This document shows positions 1 to 9,583 of a stretch of 64,000 bases of DNA, one piece after another. How positions within the stretch are numbered: the stretch's first letter is position 1; the number at the start of each line of letters is the position of its first letter. The position numbers and the translations under genes are program-made. The notes below the pieces were generated by a model. The model made no database searches. It was not told where the DNA came from and was given only the letters and a program-made list of their open reading frames with translations. The DNA is from Lelliottia wanjuensis (lineage in GTDB: Bacteria > Pseudomonadota > Gammaproteobacteria > Enterobacterales > Enterobacteriaceae). The stretch spans positions 163,450 through 227,449 of the forward strand of contig NZ_JASSOT010000062.1 in the NCBI RefSeq assembly GCF_030238365.1, in the 5' to 3' direction.

Positions 1-101
1 GCACCATGCAGGGCCATTACGAAATGGTCGATCCAGACGGCAATACCTTCCGTATTGCTGTTCCTGTTTTCCGTCTCGCCGTTCCTACTTTCATTCATTA
101 A
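1..101 (+). CDS. apaG: ApaG, C-terminal fragment
   Basis: The first 101 bases read, from base 3, as the end of ApaG: ...[16 protein letters not shown] followed by a [15 protein letters not shown] end and a TAA stop. ApaG is a small beta-sandwich (DUF525/FN3-like) protein of unclear role, usually cotranscribed with apaH. Only about 32 residues of a protein of roughly 125 are in the window; the rest lies to the left. The stop codon is four bases before the apaH start, consistent with a tight apaG-apaH operon. The call rests on the close match of the C-terminus to the enterobacterial family and on position. Confidence 0.9.
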   Translation, partial: TMQGHYEMVDPDGNTFRIAVPVFRLAVPTFIH

Positions 102-105
102 AAAT

Positions 106-954
106 ATGTCTACATATCTCATTGGCGACGTTCACGGTTGCTACGATGAACTGATCGCATTGCTAAAACAGGTCGATTTTACGCCTGGACAAGACACCCT
201 CTGGCTGACGGGCGATTTAGTGGCGCGCGGGCCGGGCTCACTGGACGTCTTGCGCTTCGTTAAATCGCTGGGCGACAGCGTGCGCGTGGTGCTGGGTAAT
301 CACGATCTGCATCTGCTGGCGGTGTTTGCCGGCATCAGTCGCAACAAGCCGAAAGACAGGATCACGCCGCTGCTGGAAGCACCAGACGCCGACGAGCTGC
401 TCAACTGGCTGCGTCGTCAGCCGCTGCTGCAGGTCGACGAAGAGAAGAAGCTGGTGATGGCCCACGCCGGGATCACGCCGCAGTGGGATCTGCAGACCGC
501 CAAAGAGTGCGCGCGCGACGTCGAAGCGGTGCTGGCGAGCGACTCCTATCCGTTCTTCCTCGATGCGATGTACGGCGATATGCCGAACAACTGGAGCCCG
601 GAGCTGAGCGGTCTCGCGCGCCTGCGCTTCGTCACCAATGCCTTTACCCGCATGCGCTACTGCTTCCCGAACGGTCAGCTGGATATGTACTGCAAAGACA
701 CGCCGGAAAACGCTCCTGCGCCGCTGAAGCCGTGGTTTGCCATTCCTGGCCCGGTAACGGATGAGTACAGCGTGGTGTTTGGCCACTGGGCGTCGCTCGA
801 AGGCAAAGGCACACCAGAAAATATTTACGGGCTGGATACGGGATGCTGCTGGGGCGGGGATTTAACCTGTCTGCGCTGGGAAGATAAGACGTATTTTGTT
901 CAGCCGTCGAACCGGCATCTTGAGTTAGGGGATGGCGAGGCGGTTACCTCCTGA
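106..954 (+). CDS. apaH: Diadenosine tetraphosphatase (symmetrical)
   Basis: ApaH hydrolyses Ap4A symmetrically to two ADP and also acts on NpnN-capped RNA 5' ends in the cytoplasm. The 282-residue protein shows the metallophosphatase motifs near its N-terminus: GDVHGC (residues 7-12), GDLVARG (36-42) and GNHD (64-67). Length is close to the usual 280. I chose the ATG at 106 because [12 protein letters not shown] matches the family start; an in-frame start further upstream would run through apaG. It follows apaG by four bases. Downstream lies a REP array and then convergent folA, the same neighbourhood as in E. coli. Confidence 0.97.
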   Translation: MSTYLIGDVHGCYDELIALLKQVDFTPGQDTLWLTGDLVARGPGSLDVLRFVKSLGDSVRVVLGNHDLHLLAVFAGISRNKPKDRITPLLEAPDADELLNWLRRQPLLQVDEEKKLVMAHAGITPQWDLQTAKECARDVEAVLASDSYPFFLDAMYGDMPNNWSPELSGLARLRFVTNAFTRMRYCFPNGQLDMYCKDTPENAPAPLKPWFAIPGPVTDEYSVVFGHWASLEGKGTPENIYGLDTGCCWGGDLTCLRWEDKTYFVQPSNRHLELGDGEAVTS

Positions 955-1260
955 TGTCATTGCCGGATGGCGGCCTACGTTCTTAGATGGTCTTTCGTAG
1001 GCCTGATAAGCGAAGCGCCATCAGGCAAACTCACCGCACAAGTGCCGGATGGCGGCTTCGCCTTATCCGGCCTACGTTCTTAAAGATGGCCCTTCGTAGG
1101 CCTGATAAGCGAAGCGCCATCAGGCAAACTTACCGCACGAATGCCGAATGGCGGCTTCGCCTTATCCGGCCTACGTTCTTAAAGATGGTCCTTCGTAGGC
1201 CTGATAAGCGAAGCGCCATCAGGCAAACTCACCGCACGAATGCCAAATGGCGGCTTCGCC
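955..1260. repeat. REP/BIME array of four units with a 99-bp period
   Basis: The 306-bp gap between convergent apaH and folA is filled by REP-type sequence. Units beginning GCCGGATGGCGG start near 962, 1044, 1143 and 1242. The last two steps are exactly 99 bp; the first is 82 bp because unit one lacks the CTTCGCCTTATCC segment. Each unit alternates a GCCGGATGGCGGCTTCGCC arm with a GCCTGATAAGCGAAGCGCC arm, the usual inverted BIME arrangement. The last unit runs directly into the folA stop codon. Such elements form stable hairpins that can protect mRNA 3' ends and bind gyrase or IHF. No credible gene lies here. Confidence 0.92.
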
Positions 1261-1773
<513 letters not shown>

Positions 1774-1854
1774 CTATACGGAAAGCTTAATCTTTCGTCG
1801 ACTGGCGGCAGAGTAAAGAACGGGAAATATTTCAATATTGCTGGCAACTCCACT

Positions 1855-3720
1855 TCACGCCAGAGGTTTACTCTCCGGTTCATCCTTAGGATCGCCGGTA
1901 TGTTTGCCCTCTTCCGTGCCCTGCCAGCCGTGACGCTGAGTCAACGACAGATGATTTCGATCCTCATTGATGATCTCCGTCAGCATCGCGCTGGTGCGTT
2001 TCACTACCGCAGCGCGGGACGTCGCATCCTCTTCGGCCATCTCCACCATCTCTTCGACCATCCCGGTGTTAAACCGGCGGAACAGATCGGCCCGCTCGCG
2101 CGCTTCATAGGCACCCAGCCCTAATCCTTCCAGCGCCATGCGCCCGGACTTCAGCGCCCCTTCGAAGGTTTCACGCTCCGGCGCTTCCACCCCGGCCTGA
2201 CGCAGCTTGATGTAGTGGTCCACATCGCGCGCACGGGAGATGATTTTCAGGTTCGGGAAATGCTCCATCGCCAGCTCAGCCAGTTGGAGGCTGGCCTGCG
2301 GATCGTCAATCGCGTTAATCAGCACCTCGGCTTTCGCCGCCCCGGCGGATTCCAGCAGATCGACGCGCGTCGCATCGCCGTAAAAGACCTTCATGCCAAA
2401 TTTACGCAGAGTTTCAATGTGGTCAGGATCGTGATCCAGAATGACCATTTTCACCCCGCTGGAGAGCAGCAAGCGGCCGGTGATCTGTCCGAAGCGGCCA
2501 AACCCGGCGATGATGACCCGCGGCTGTTCTTCGTCAATCTCATCCGCTTCGCGATCCTGCCCGCTGCCGGATTGCTCCAGACGCGTAAGCAGCACCAGTA
2601 AAATCGGCGTGGCCGCCATCGACAGCGCCACCGCCAGGGTCAGCGCCTTCGCCCACTCGGCGTCGAGCACGTTCGCCATCTGCGCCGCACCAAACACCAC
2701 GAAGGCAAATTCACTCCCCTGCCCCAGCAAAACCGCAAACCAGCGGCGCTGTTTATTCGGCACATTCAGCGGGCGGGCGATCAGCCACAGCATGCCCATT
2801 TTAATGACCAGGAAACCGACCAGCAGGATCAGAATGCGCAGCGGGTGCGTCACCAGCGTGCCAAAGTCGATGGACATCCCGACGCCGATAAAGAACAGCC
2901 CCAGCAGCAGGCCCTTAAAGGGTTCGATATCGCTTTCCAGCGCATGACGGTATTCGGAGCTGGCGAGCAGCACGCCCGCGAGAAATGCGCCCATCGCCAT
3001 CGACAGACCGGCCTCTTCGAGCAGCAGACCAAAGCCGAAGACCAGGAACAGGGCCACGGCGCTGAACACTTCCCGCAGACCGGAGCGCGCGACAAATCGC
3101 AGCAGCGGACGCGTCACATACCGGCCCAACAGGATCACCAGCGCCAGCGCGCCCGCCACTTTCAGCGCCGACAGGGCGAAGGCCCCCAGCGTAGTGGACG
3201 AACCGCTCGCCGCCAGCAGCGGGATCATCGCCACCAGCGGAATCGCGGCGATATCCTGGAACAGCAAAACGGAGAAGGTACTGCGCCCCATCTGGGACAC
3301 CGTCAGGTTGCGCTCATTCATCGCCTGCATGGCAATCGCCGTCGAGGAGAGCGCAAGAGTCATGCCGATCAGCTCGGCGACCTTCCAGTCCATCCCGAGC
3401 AGAATACAGAATCCGCCCAGCAGCGCGCCGCAGGCGATCATCTGCAACGCCCCGCCGCCAAACACCGAGGCGCGCAGTTTCCACAGACGCTGCGGGTCGA
3501 GCTCCAGACCAATGACAAACAGCATCAGCACCACGCCGATTTCGGCAAAATGCAGAATAGACTCGGCGTCAGTGACCAGCCCCAGCCCCCACGGGCCGAT
3601 GGCGCAACCGGCGATCAAATACCCGAGCACCGAGCCCAGGCCCAGGCGCACCGCCACCGGAACGATCAGCGCGGCCGCACCCAGGTAGATCAATGCCTGT
3701 ATCAGCGTATGGCTATCCAT
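1855..3720 (-). CDS. kefC: Glutathione-gated K+/H+ efflux system, channel subunit
   Basis: KefC is an inner-membrane potassium efflux protein of the CPA2 family. Glutathione keeps it closed and glutathione adducts of electrophiles open it. The 621-residue protein has about twelve hydrophobic segments in its first 380 residues, then a cytoplasmic Rossmann (TrkA-N/RCK) domain starting near residue 400 with the nucleotide motif GFGRFGQ, and a charged tail. I chose the start [16 protein letters not shown] at 3720, as in the E. coli protein; longer in-frame extensions overlap kefF. It overlaps the upstream kefF by eight bases, a translationally coupled pair. Confidence 0.96.
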   Translation of the reverse strand: MDSHTLIQALIYLGAAALIVPVAVRLGLGSVLGYLIAGCAIGPWGLGLVTDAESILHFAEIGVVLMLFVIGLELDPQRLWKLRASVFGGGALQMIACGALLGGFCILLGMDWKVAELIGMTLALSSTAIAMQAMNERNLTVSQMGRSTFSVLLFQDIAAIPLVAMIPLLAASGSSTTLGAFALSALKVAGALALVILLGRYVTRPLLRFVARSGLREVFSAVALFLVFGFGLLLEEAGLSMAMGAFLAGVLLASSEYRHALESDIEPFKGLLLGLFFIGVGMSIDFGTLVTHPLRILILLVGFLVIKMGMLWLIARPLNVPNKQRRWFAVLLGQGSEFAFVVFGAAQMANVLDAEWAKALTLAVALSMAATPILLVLLTRLEQSGSGQDREADEIDEEQPRVIIAGFGRFGQITGRLLLSSGVKMVILDHDPDHIETLRKFGMKVFYGDATRVDLLESAGAAKAEVLINAIDDPQASLQLAELAMEHFPNLKIISRARDVDHYIKLRQAGVEAPERETFEGALKSGRMALEGLGLGAYEARERADLFRRFNTGMVEEMVEMAEEDATSRAAVVKRTSAMLTEIINEDRNHLSLTQRHGWQGTEEGKHTGDPKDEPESKPLA

Positions 3721-4243
3721 GGTGGTGCTCCTGCCAGTCGAGTAGACGTTGTTTGTAGTGACGGGCCTGCGCCTGCAAGGTTTCGTCATCGCAGACAAAG
3801 GTGCAGTGCATGGCGAAAGGCGGCAGCCACTGCAATCCGCAGTACACCGCCGTCGCCTGCAATGGCTGAGACAGCACCTCAAATCCCGGATGTTCGCCAA
3901 TATCGAAATGACTTTCCCCGCCGCCAGTGGTAACGGCCCACATCAGGCTTTTGCCTTTCAGCGCGTGACCGTTATGCCCGTAGGCCCAGCCGTGGGAGAA
4001 GACTTTGTCGATCCACAGTTTGAGCAGCGGCGGCGTGCTGTACCACTGCATCGGGTGCTGCCAGACGATCAGATCCGCGCGGGCAATCGCCTCCTGTTCG
4101 GCGGCAATATCGATGTTGAAATCGGGATAGAGTTGATAGAGGGAGCGTATTTCTACGCCGTCAATTTCCCTGACTTGATCGAGCATTCGCTTATTCGCAT
4201 GCGAGTGTTGCGGATAAGGATGCGCATAAATTATCAGAATCAT
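3713..4243 (-). CDS. kefF: Ancillary quinone oxidoreductase/activator of KefC
   Basis: KefF is a flavodoxin-fold FMN protein that is required for full KefC activity and reduces quinones. The 176-residue product starts [20 protein letters not shown], typical of the NQO1/MdaB-like family. The internal [20 protein letters not shown] segment and TTGGGESHF, a flavin-site loop, are conserved. Start at 4243 was preferred over a farther upstream start because the family begins with MILIIYAHP. It precedes kefC with an eight-base overlap, so KefF and KefC are probably made together. The 96 bases upstream, to the ferredoxin-like gene, hold its likely promoter. Confidence 0.96.
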   Translation of the reverse strand: MILIIYAHPYPQHSHANKRMLDQVREIDGVEIRSLYQLYPDFNIDIAAEQEAIARADLIVWQHPMQWYSTPPLLKLWIDKVFSHGWAYGHNGHALKGKSLMWAVTTGGGESHFDIGEHPGFEVLSQPLQATAVYCGLQWLPPFAMHCTFVCDDETLQAQARHYKQRLLDWQEHHHG

Positions 4244-4339
4244 TCGGAGCTCTTTACGGAAGGAACATCTGATCAAGCATATCCCATTGGCGGTAAAACA
4301 AAAACGAGATACATAAGCACAGCAAATGTATCGGAGTTG

Positions 4340-5191
4340 TCACCGCATCCCGTGATGATGCTGGCGGCAAATCGGACACAGGGAGGTCTGCGGATGCCAG
4401 GCATAAAACGGGCGGGAGCACGCCAGGCAGGAGGTCTCAAACAAGGGGTGAACGATCGCCCCGGCTTTGCGCGTTTCAGGCACAATGCGTATGGCATCAA
4501 CCGGACAGACCGCCTCGCACGCTTTGCAGCCGGTGCACTGCCGGGCGTCGAGGGCAAAGGCTCCCGCCTCTAGCACTAACGCCTTCGGGGAACAGACCCG
4601 GCTGCACGCCGCGCAGGCGACACACCGTTCAGGATCGAGCTGCAGCGTAAACTGTTGATACTGCGGAAAAGCCTTCGAGAGCGGCTCCACCTCCACAGAA
4701 ACGCCTTTCTCCACGCCTGACAAACGGCGGCGTCCGCGATCGAGAGATGCTAGCTGCGGCGGAAAAATCTGCCACGCGGGTTCGTCCAGTTCGCGCAGCT
4801 TAAGATTGAGCGCCGCGATAGCGAGGCCCCAGTGAGGATGTTCATCCAGATCGATATCCACACCGCGAATATGATGTTGAACATGCCACAGCAGGAGTTC
4901 GTTGATGTCAGGCGCAATGGCCGTGAAGGGCGCGATCAGCCGTTGAGCGAGAGTGTGCCTTCGGGGAGGTTCAAGGTGCGCAATGGCTCCCACGGGGCAG
5001 ACAAACAGACAACGGCCACAGCGCAGGCACAGTTCGTCGTTAAGCGCTGCGCCCTCGCCTGTTACCGTCAGCGCATCTGCCGGGCAATTGTCCACGCAGG
5101 CGCGGCAGGTTGCACGTCGAAGCGAGCGGCGTAAACATGACTCGCCCACCGCGGGTGGCGGTGGGGAGTCAGCTAAAGCGAAACGCAGCAT
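4340..5191 (-). CDS. Multi-cluster 4Fe-4S ferredoxin-like protein of the dms locus
   Basis: A 283-residue iron-sulfur protein with two separated cysteine-rich blocks. The N-terminal block has CRACVDNCP (about 29-37) and CLRCGRCLFVCP (55-66). The C-terminal block has CVACAACSRVC and CTGCKACEAVCP, followed by a SCLAC...CPIC pair resembling a zinc ribbon. This suggests up to four [4Fe-4S] clusters for electron transfer. There is no signal peptide, so it is probably cytoplasmic. It is the last gene of the dmsA-dmsB-dmsC operon; its ATG overlaps the dmsC stop by one base. The usual DMSO reductase operon does not carry such a gene, so its job (assembly, or an alternative electron route) is inferred only from position. 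No gene name recognised. Confidence 0.8.
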   Translation of the reverse strand: MLRFALADSPPPPAVGESCLRRSLRRATCRACVDNCPADALTVTGEGAALNDELCLRCGRCLFVCPVGAIAHLEPPRRHTLAQRLIAPFTAIAPDINELLLWHVQHHIRGVDIDLDEHPHWGLAIAALNLKLRELDEPAWQIFPPQLASLDRGRRRLSGVEKGVSVEVEPLSKAFPQYQQFTLQLDPERCVACAACSRVCSPKALVLEAGAFALDARQCTGCKACEAVCPVDAIRIVPETRKAGAIVHPLFETSCLACSRPFYAWHPQTSLCPICRQHHHGMR

Positions 5192-6015
5192 CAGTGAATG
5201 CTAAAGAACGCAAAGCGCAGCAGAACTTCGGCTATCAGCAATAATGCGCCACCGGCGTACAGCCACACCTGGCGAGAGCGAAGTGCGCCGCAGGCAAAGG
5301 CCAGCGCACCGACGACGGAGAGCGACCAGCCCCACAAACGCAGCTCAGCGGTGGTTTTGAACGCCTCCAGCGGCTGATGCGGGAACATCAGCGCGTCACT
5401 CAGTCCGGCCCCGGACAGCCACGACATATAAGGAATTTGCGTCAGCAGCCGAACCAGAACGGCTACCACTACCAGCGCCATCATCCCGCGGGCAAGCGAG
5501 CTATTACGCAGGGGCAGCAGCACACTGGCCACCACCGCGCCGACAATGGCTACCGACCCATAAAACATCACCAGAGTATTGGCATGCATCCAGGTGATCA
5601 CCGAGGTATGCATGTAGATCTGGCTCATGCAATACACGTCGATCAGCCCCAGCAGCAGCGCCAGCGGCATCAACCCCTTCCAGAGCGATCCTTTCATCAG
5701 CGAGGCCAAAAAGCCCAACCCGGCGAAGGCCAGGAACAGGCTGGCAAATACGATCTCACGACTCAGCCACGAACTGTTGAAATGGCGCAGGGCGTTGAAG
5801 GCGTTAAGCGGATATCCCAGATGGAATACCGATGCCAGCAGGCCCAGTCCGGCCATGACGCAGACGATAAAGATCGGCAGTTGCGGCCGTTCCGTCGACA
5901 GCCGAGTGGAATAACGCGGCGTGCTGCCCGACCACAGGTTCAGGGTCAGAAAGAGCGTCAGCCCGACGGCCCCCTGCAGTAGCAGGGTAAAGATTAACAG
6001 CGGCCACTCATGCAT
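5191..6015 (-). CDS. dmsC: DMSO reductase-type membrane anchor subunit
   Basis: The 274-residue, very hydrophobic protein has about eight membrane segments and starts MHEWPLLIFTLLLQGAVGL, characteristic of DmsC-family anchors that oxidise menaquinol and pass electrons to DmsB. I chose the ATG at 6015 rather than a longer form because MHEWPL is the conserved family start and it gives an eight-base overlap with the end of dmsB, as expected in this operon. It is a member of the DmsC/YnfH family; which paralogue cannot be decided by reading. Confidence 0.85.
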   Translation of the reverse strand: MHEWPLLIFTLLLQGAVGLTLFLTLNLWSGSTPRYSTRLSTERPQLPIFIVCVMAGLGLLASVFHLGYPLNAFNALRHFNSSWLSREIVFASLFLAFAGLGFLASLMKGSLWKGLMPLALLLGLIDVYCMSQIYMHTSVITWMHANTLVMFYGSVAIVGAVVASVLLPLRNSSLARGMMALVVVAVLVRLLTQIPYMSWLSGAGLSDALMFPHQPLEAFKTTAELRLWGWSLSVVGALAFACGALRSRQVWLYAGGALLLIAEVLLRFAFFSIH

Positions 6016-6637
6016 GAGGTTTCTCCTTTTTCTCTGCACCCTGATGCGCTTTGATCACCAGGCTAGGCTGGGTGATCGCCGAATCGGGCAATCCGTTCAC
6101 ATCGCAAAGATGGCCGAATTTTTTGCGTAACTCGTCGATCGGGCCAAACTGGATGGCTCCCAGCGGACAGGTCGCGACGCAGATCGGCTGTTCGCCCTGC
6201 GCCTGGAGATCCACGCAAAAATCGCACTTCGACATTTGCCCGGTTTGCGCGTTGAGTTGAGGTGCGCCATAAGGGCAAGACCAGGCGCAATAACCGCAGC
6301 CCACACACTTGTCAGTGTTGACGCGTACAATGCCGTCGCCAGGCCTTTTGTGCATGGCGGTGGTGGGGCAGTTCTTCGTACATATAGGATCGGCGCAATG
6401 ATTGCAGGAGATGGAGAGGGTGTAGGCGAAGACATTGTTCTGCACGCCGCCCTGGCCCGTCGGCATGAACCCGCCGCCCGTCACTTCGTAAACCCGACGA
6501 AAACGGCGCCCGACGTCCAGATTATTTTTATCCTTGCACGCCACCTGGCAGGCTTTGCAGCCTGAACAGCGGGAGGAATCGATAAAGAACCCCAGCTGTT
6601 TATCGCTTACGGGTGCGTATTCCTTAAACTGACTCAT
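6008..6637 (-). CDS. dmsB: DMSO reductase-type iron-sulfur subunit
   Basis: The 209-residue electron-transfer subunit carries four cysteine groups typical of DmsB: CSGCKACQVAC near residue 24, CNHCADPICTKNCP near 78, CVGCGYCAWSCP near 111, and CDFC...CVATCP near 140. These would bind four [4Fe-4S] clusters linking the DmsC quinol site to the molybdopterin subunit. It overlaps the end of the dmsA-like gene by 14 bases and the start of dmsC by eight, so the three are translationally coupled. The protein itself looks intact. Confidence 0.9.
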   Translation of the reverse strand: MSQFKEYAPVSDKQLGFFIDSSRCSGCKACQVACKDKNNLDVGRRFRRVYEVTGGGFMPTGQGGVQNNVFAYTLSISCNHCADPICTKNCPTTAMHKRPGDGIVRVNTDKCVGCGYCAWSCPYGAPQLNAQTGQMSKCDFCVDLQAQGEQPICVATCPLGAIQFGPIDELRKKFGHLCDVNGLPDSAITQPSLVIKAHQGAEKKEKPHA

Positions 6638-9017
6638 GCTTCGCTACCTCCACCAGCATGGTTTGATGTGAATTCCCTTTCGCCAGCGCGGTGATCCGCG
6701 TTGAGCTGAGTACGTTGGCGCATCCGCCGTGGTCGACGCCTTGCGCATCGGGCTGCCACCAGGCGCCTGCCTGCATCGCCACCACGCCCGGGATAATCCG
6801 TGGCGTAACGTTCGCCTCGACCAGGCTCACGCCGCGATCGTTATGAATCCGCACCTTGTCACCTTGCTGGACTCCGCGTTGCTCAGCATCCAGCGGGTTA
6901 ATCCACAGTTTTTGCGTCTGCACTTCCTGCAGCCACGGGTTGGCGTACTGAGTGGAGTTCGCGCGGTTTTTGCCTTTCCAGGTGATCAGCTGTAACGGAT
7001 ACTGCTTCGCCAGCGGATCTTCCGGTCCTTCGTGGGCGGGCACATAGTGGGACAGCGCCGGGATTTCCGGATGGTTCATGTCGTAGAGGCGCTTCGAAAA
7101 GATCTCGATTTTGCCGGACGGCGTCGGGAAAGGATGATTGTCGGGATCGCGGATATTCTCTTCAAAGGCCACCCACGGCGCGCTTTTGAAAAGATGGCGG
7201 CGGGTCACTTGCAGCTCGGCAAAGGTCGGGAGTTTTTCGTCCGGCATCGACTGGCGCGTGTTCTCCCAGATGTGTTCGATCCACCCTTTCTCATCGCGCC
7301 CCTGGCTGAATTCAGCTTCAACGCCAAGTTTCGCCGCCACTTCACGCTGCCAGGCATAATCGCTGCGACGCTCAAATTCAGGCTCAATCAGTTTTTCGGA
7401 GAGGATCAAATAGTTTGCCGTCCCCCAGGTTTCGCCAATGTTCCAGCGTTCCATAAAGCTGGTTTCGGGCAGCAGCAGGTCGGCATACTTCGCGCTCGGG
7501 CTCATGTAGAGATCGCTCACGACAATAAACTCGATTTTCGATTCGTCCTCGAGCACTTTCACCGTCTGATTCACATCCGGGTTCTGGTTCGCCAGATAGT
7601 TCCCCGCCAGAGAGAACAGAATGCGGATGTTACTTTTCAGTTTTTCCGCGCCCTTGAGTCCATCCTCGGGTTTCACCTGGCTCGCATCATCAGCGGCCTG
7701 AACCCAGTTCATGATGGAGATGCTCTCCTTCACCGGGTTTTCCAGGGTTTCGGTCCCGGTGGTGAATTTGCGGTTGGCGCATCCGCCGTAACCCGCGGCC
7801 CAGCCGCCCGTCACGCCGACGTTACCGGTGAGTGTGGCAAGCAGCGTCGATCCGCGCGCGGTTCTTTCACCGCAGTTATGTCGCTGCGGACCCCAACCCT
7901 GGATCAGGGCAGCCGGTTTGGAGGTGGCGTAGTCGCGCGCCAGCTGGCGAATCGTCTGCGCCGGAACGTGGGTGATTTTTTCTGCCCATTCCGGCGTTTT
8001 AACGACCCCGTCTTTCGTCCCCATCAGATAGGAGATCAGCGACTCATTGGCCGGAACGCCTTCTGGCATCGACTGTTCATCAAAGCCCAGCGTATGGCGG
8101 GCGATAAAGTTTTTATCGTGCAGATTCTCGCTGATGATGACGTACATCATCGCGTCCATCAGGGCATTGTCGGTGGTTGGCAGCAACGGGATCCACTGGT
8201 CAGCCAGGGAAGAGACGGTATCGGAATAGCGCGGATCAACGACGATAAAGCGGGTGCCGTTTTGCTTCATCTGCTGAAAATAGTGGTTGGTATGCCCGAA
8301 AATCGTCTCGGTAGGGTTGTGCCCCCAGAGGATCACCAGCGGGGTGTCCTTGAGCGTATCAAGCGAGTTTCCGCTGGCCGCGATGCCATAGGTGTAAGGC
8401 GTGGCCGCCACGGTATTGCCGAGGCTGACCGAGTGGTAGTAAGAGAGATAACCCCCGGTCAGATTCAGCAGACGCTTCATCATGCCGTCGCCAGAAAACG
8501 CCCCGCCGCTGGTGGCGGTGTTGTTATGCATAAACCGCGATTCCGGGCCGTATTTCGCCGTGATGCGCTTGAGGTTATCCGCAATCAGGGTCGTGGCTTC
8601 ATCCCAGGAGATGCGCTCAAACTTCCCTTCACCACGTTTACCCACGCGCTTCATCGGATATTTAAGCCGGTCGGGATGATAGACAAATTTACGGTATCCG
8701 CGGCCACGAACGCAGGCGCGCATGATGGGCATGTCGGCATCCAGCTCGTTATCAGGACGGGTAGTAATGCGGGTGACGACACCGTCCGAGACATGCGCCC
8801 GAATATCGCATTTCCCGCCACAGTCAAAGGTGCTGCAGGTGGGTACGACTTTTTCAGCGGATGCAGGCGCAGGATCCGGGATGGTTTCGGCAGCCTAAGC
8901 AGAATGGGATTTAAGCGAAACAAAGGGTAGGGTCAGGAGTAAAGAGCCTGACTTCAGGACACTTCGCCGCGAAAGGCGAAAGCCTTGCTCATCTTCAGTC
9001 TTATTTTGGTCTTCCAT
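6624..9017 (-). pseudogene. dmsA: DMSO reductase-type molybdopterin subunit with in-frame amber stop
   Basis: Read from the ATG at 9017 (with ribosome site GGAGAG just upstream), the frame encodes a Tat leader with SRRSVLKSGSLLLTLPF, then at codon 41 (8895-8897) a TAG stop, and continues in the same frame for about 755 residues. After the stop come the N-terminal cluster motif CSTFDCGGKC, RACVRGRG, YPMKRVGKRGEGKFERISW and the whole molybdopterin-guanine dinucleotide domain, ending HQTMLVEVAKHESV. The first ATG after the stop (8732) would lose both the leader and three of the four cluster cysteines. Seen: one stop, no frameshift. Inference: a recent CAG-to-TAG change (SAQA would make a normal cleavage site), amber suppression, or a sequencing error. 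dmsB and dmsC downstream are intact. Confidence 0.8.
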
Positions 9018-9071
9018 AATCACTCTCCAGTATTCAGAGCGTGATTTTCACCTACCTCGTTGGGGTTACGA

Positions 9072-9085
9072 TTGATATTCGTCAA
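9072..9085 (-). promoter_or_regulatory. FNR box upstream of the dms operon
   Basis: On the coding strand the sequence is TTGAC-GAAT-ATCAA, one base away from the FNR consensus TTGAT-N4-ATCAA. Its centre lies about 62 bases upstream of the dmsA-like ATG, which fits a class II FNR site around -41.5 with a short leader. This suggests anaerobic activation, as for dmsABC in E. coli. The transcription start itself is not visible. Confidence 0.75.
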
Positions 9086-9093
9086 GGATTAGA

Positions 9094-9116
9094 GACAGCG
9101 GCACGGTGCCGCTGTC
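9094..9116 (-). terminator. Perfect hairpin after the DUF903 lipoprotein gene
   Basis: GACAGCGGCAC-G-GTGCCGCTGTC is a perfect inverted repeat between the lipoprotein stop (9137) and the FNR box. The coding-strand sequence after the stem is only moderately T-rich (TCTCTAATCC), so it may be a weak terminator separating the lipoprotein transcript from the dms operon. Confidence 0.5.
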
Positions 9117-9136
9117 ATAAAGAAAATGAATGAGAA

Positions 9137-9370
9137 TCAGTTATCTAATTCACTCATGTTCTTCACCTGGTCGCGGTTAATTTGCTCGGTTTTACCGGTT
9201 TCCGCGTTTTTATAAGAGACCAGACCGGTATCGTCATCGACCTGCGGTTTACCGTCGGTGACGATGGTTCTGCCGTCGGTAGTTTTCACCGCCTGGTTGG
9301 ATGAACAACCGGCAACGGTAAAGAGGGCTGCTGCAGCAAAAATTGAGGTAGCCAGAAGTTTATTTCGCAT
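9137..9370 (-). CDS. YgdI/YgdR-family (DUF903) small lipoprotein
   Basis: A 77-residue protein with a lipoprotein signal: positive start MRNKLL, a hydrophobic stretch and the lipobox VAGC, so the mature protein begins at Cys22 and should be membrane-anchored in the envelope. The mature part carries the DUF903 pattern TTDGRTIVTDGKPQVDDDTG, followed by SYKNAETGKTEQINRDQV. These match E. coli YgdI and YgdR, whose functions are unknown. It stands alone between the dms operon and carB, with its own hairpin downstream. It is not at the ygdI or ygdR locus, so it is a further paralogue; I give no symbol. Confidence 0.88.
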   Translation of the reverse strand: MRNKLLATSIFAAAALFTVAGCSSNQAVKTTDGRTIVTDGKPQVDDDTGLVSYKNAETGKTEQINRDQVKNMSELDN

Positions 9371-9485
9371 GGTGTTCTCCCTGCTTTTCAGTTGAATTTA
9401 ATTATCGACCTAACCATTTTAGGCTAACTGACTGACGGGAGATGGAAAACCAGAACACTCTGAAGAAGTACGGAGAGGCTTGTTG

Positions 9486-9569
9486 CCGGGTGGCGGCTGC
9501 GCCTTACCCGGCCTACAGGTGGAAATGTGGTTTTTGTAGGGCGGGTAAGCGCAGCGCCACCCGCCGGAT
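9486..9569. repeat. REP/BIME pair downstream of carB
   Basis: Two inverted REP arms, GCCGGGTGGCGGCTGCGCC and GGCGGGTAAGCGCAGCGCC, are separated by a short spacer. They sit in the 213-bp gap between carB and the DUF903 lipoprotein gene. As transcribed from carB they fold into a strong 3' hairpin. Confidence 0.85.
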
Positions 9570-9583
9570 ACACGCGGTGCGGC

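Noticed and set aside
8895..8897. Possible selenocysteine or pyrrolysine codon in dmsA
   Set aside because: The stop is TAG, not TGA, so not selenocysteine; it falls at the signal-peptide cleavage region rather than the active site, and pyrrolysine machinery is not expected in this group.
7032..8930. A 632-codon open frame antisense to the dmsA-like gene
   Set aside because: Mirror of the catalytic gene's codon usage; no family motif and no upstream ribosome site. Its presence does not explain the amber codon in dmsA.
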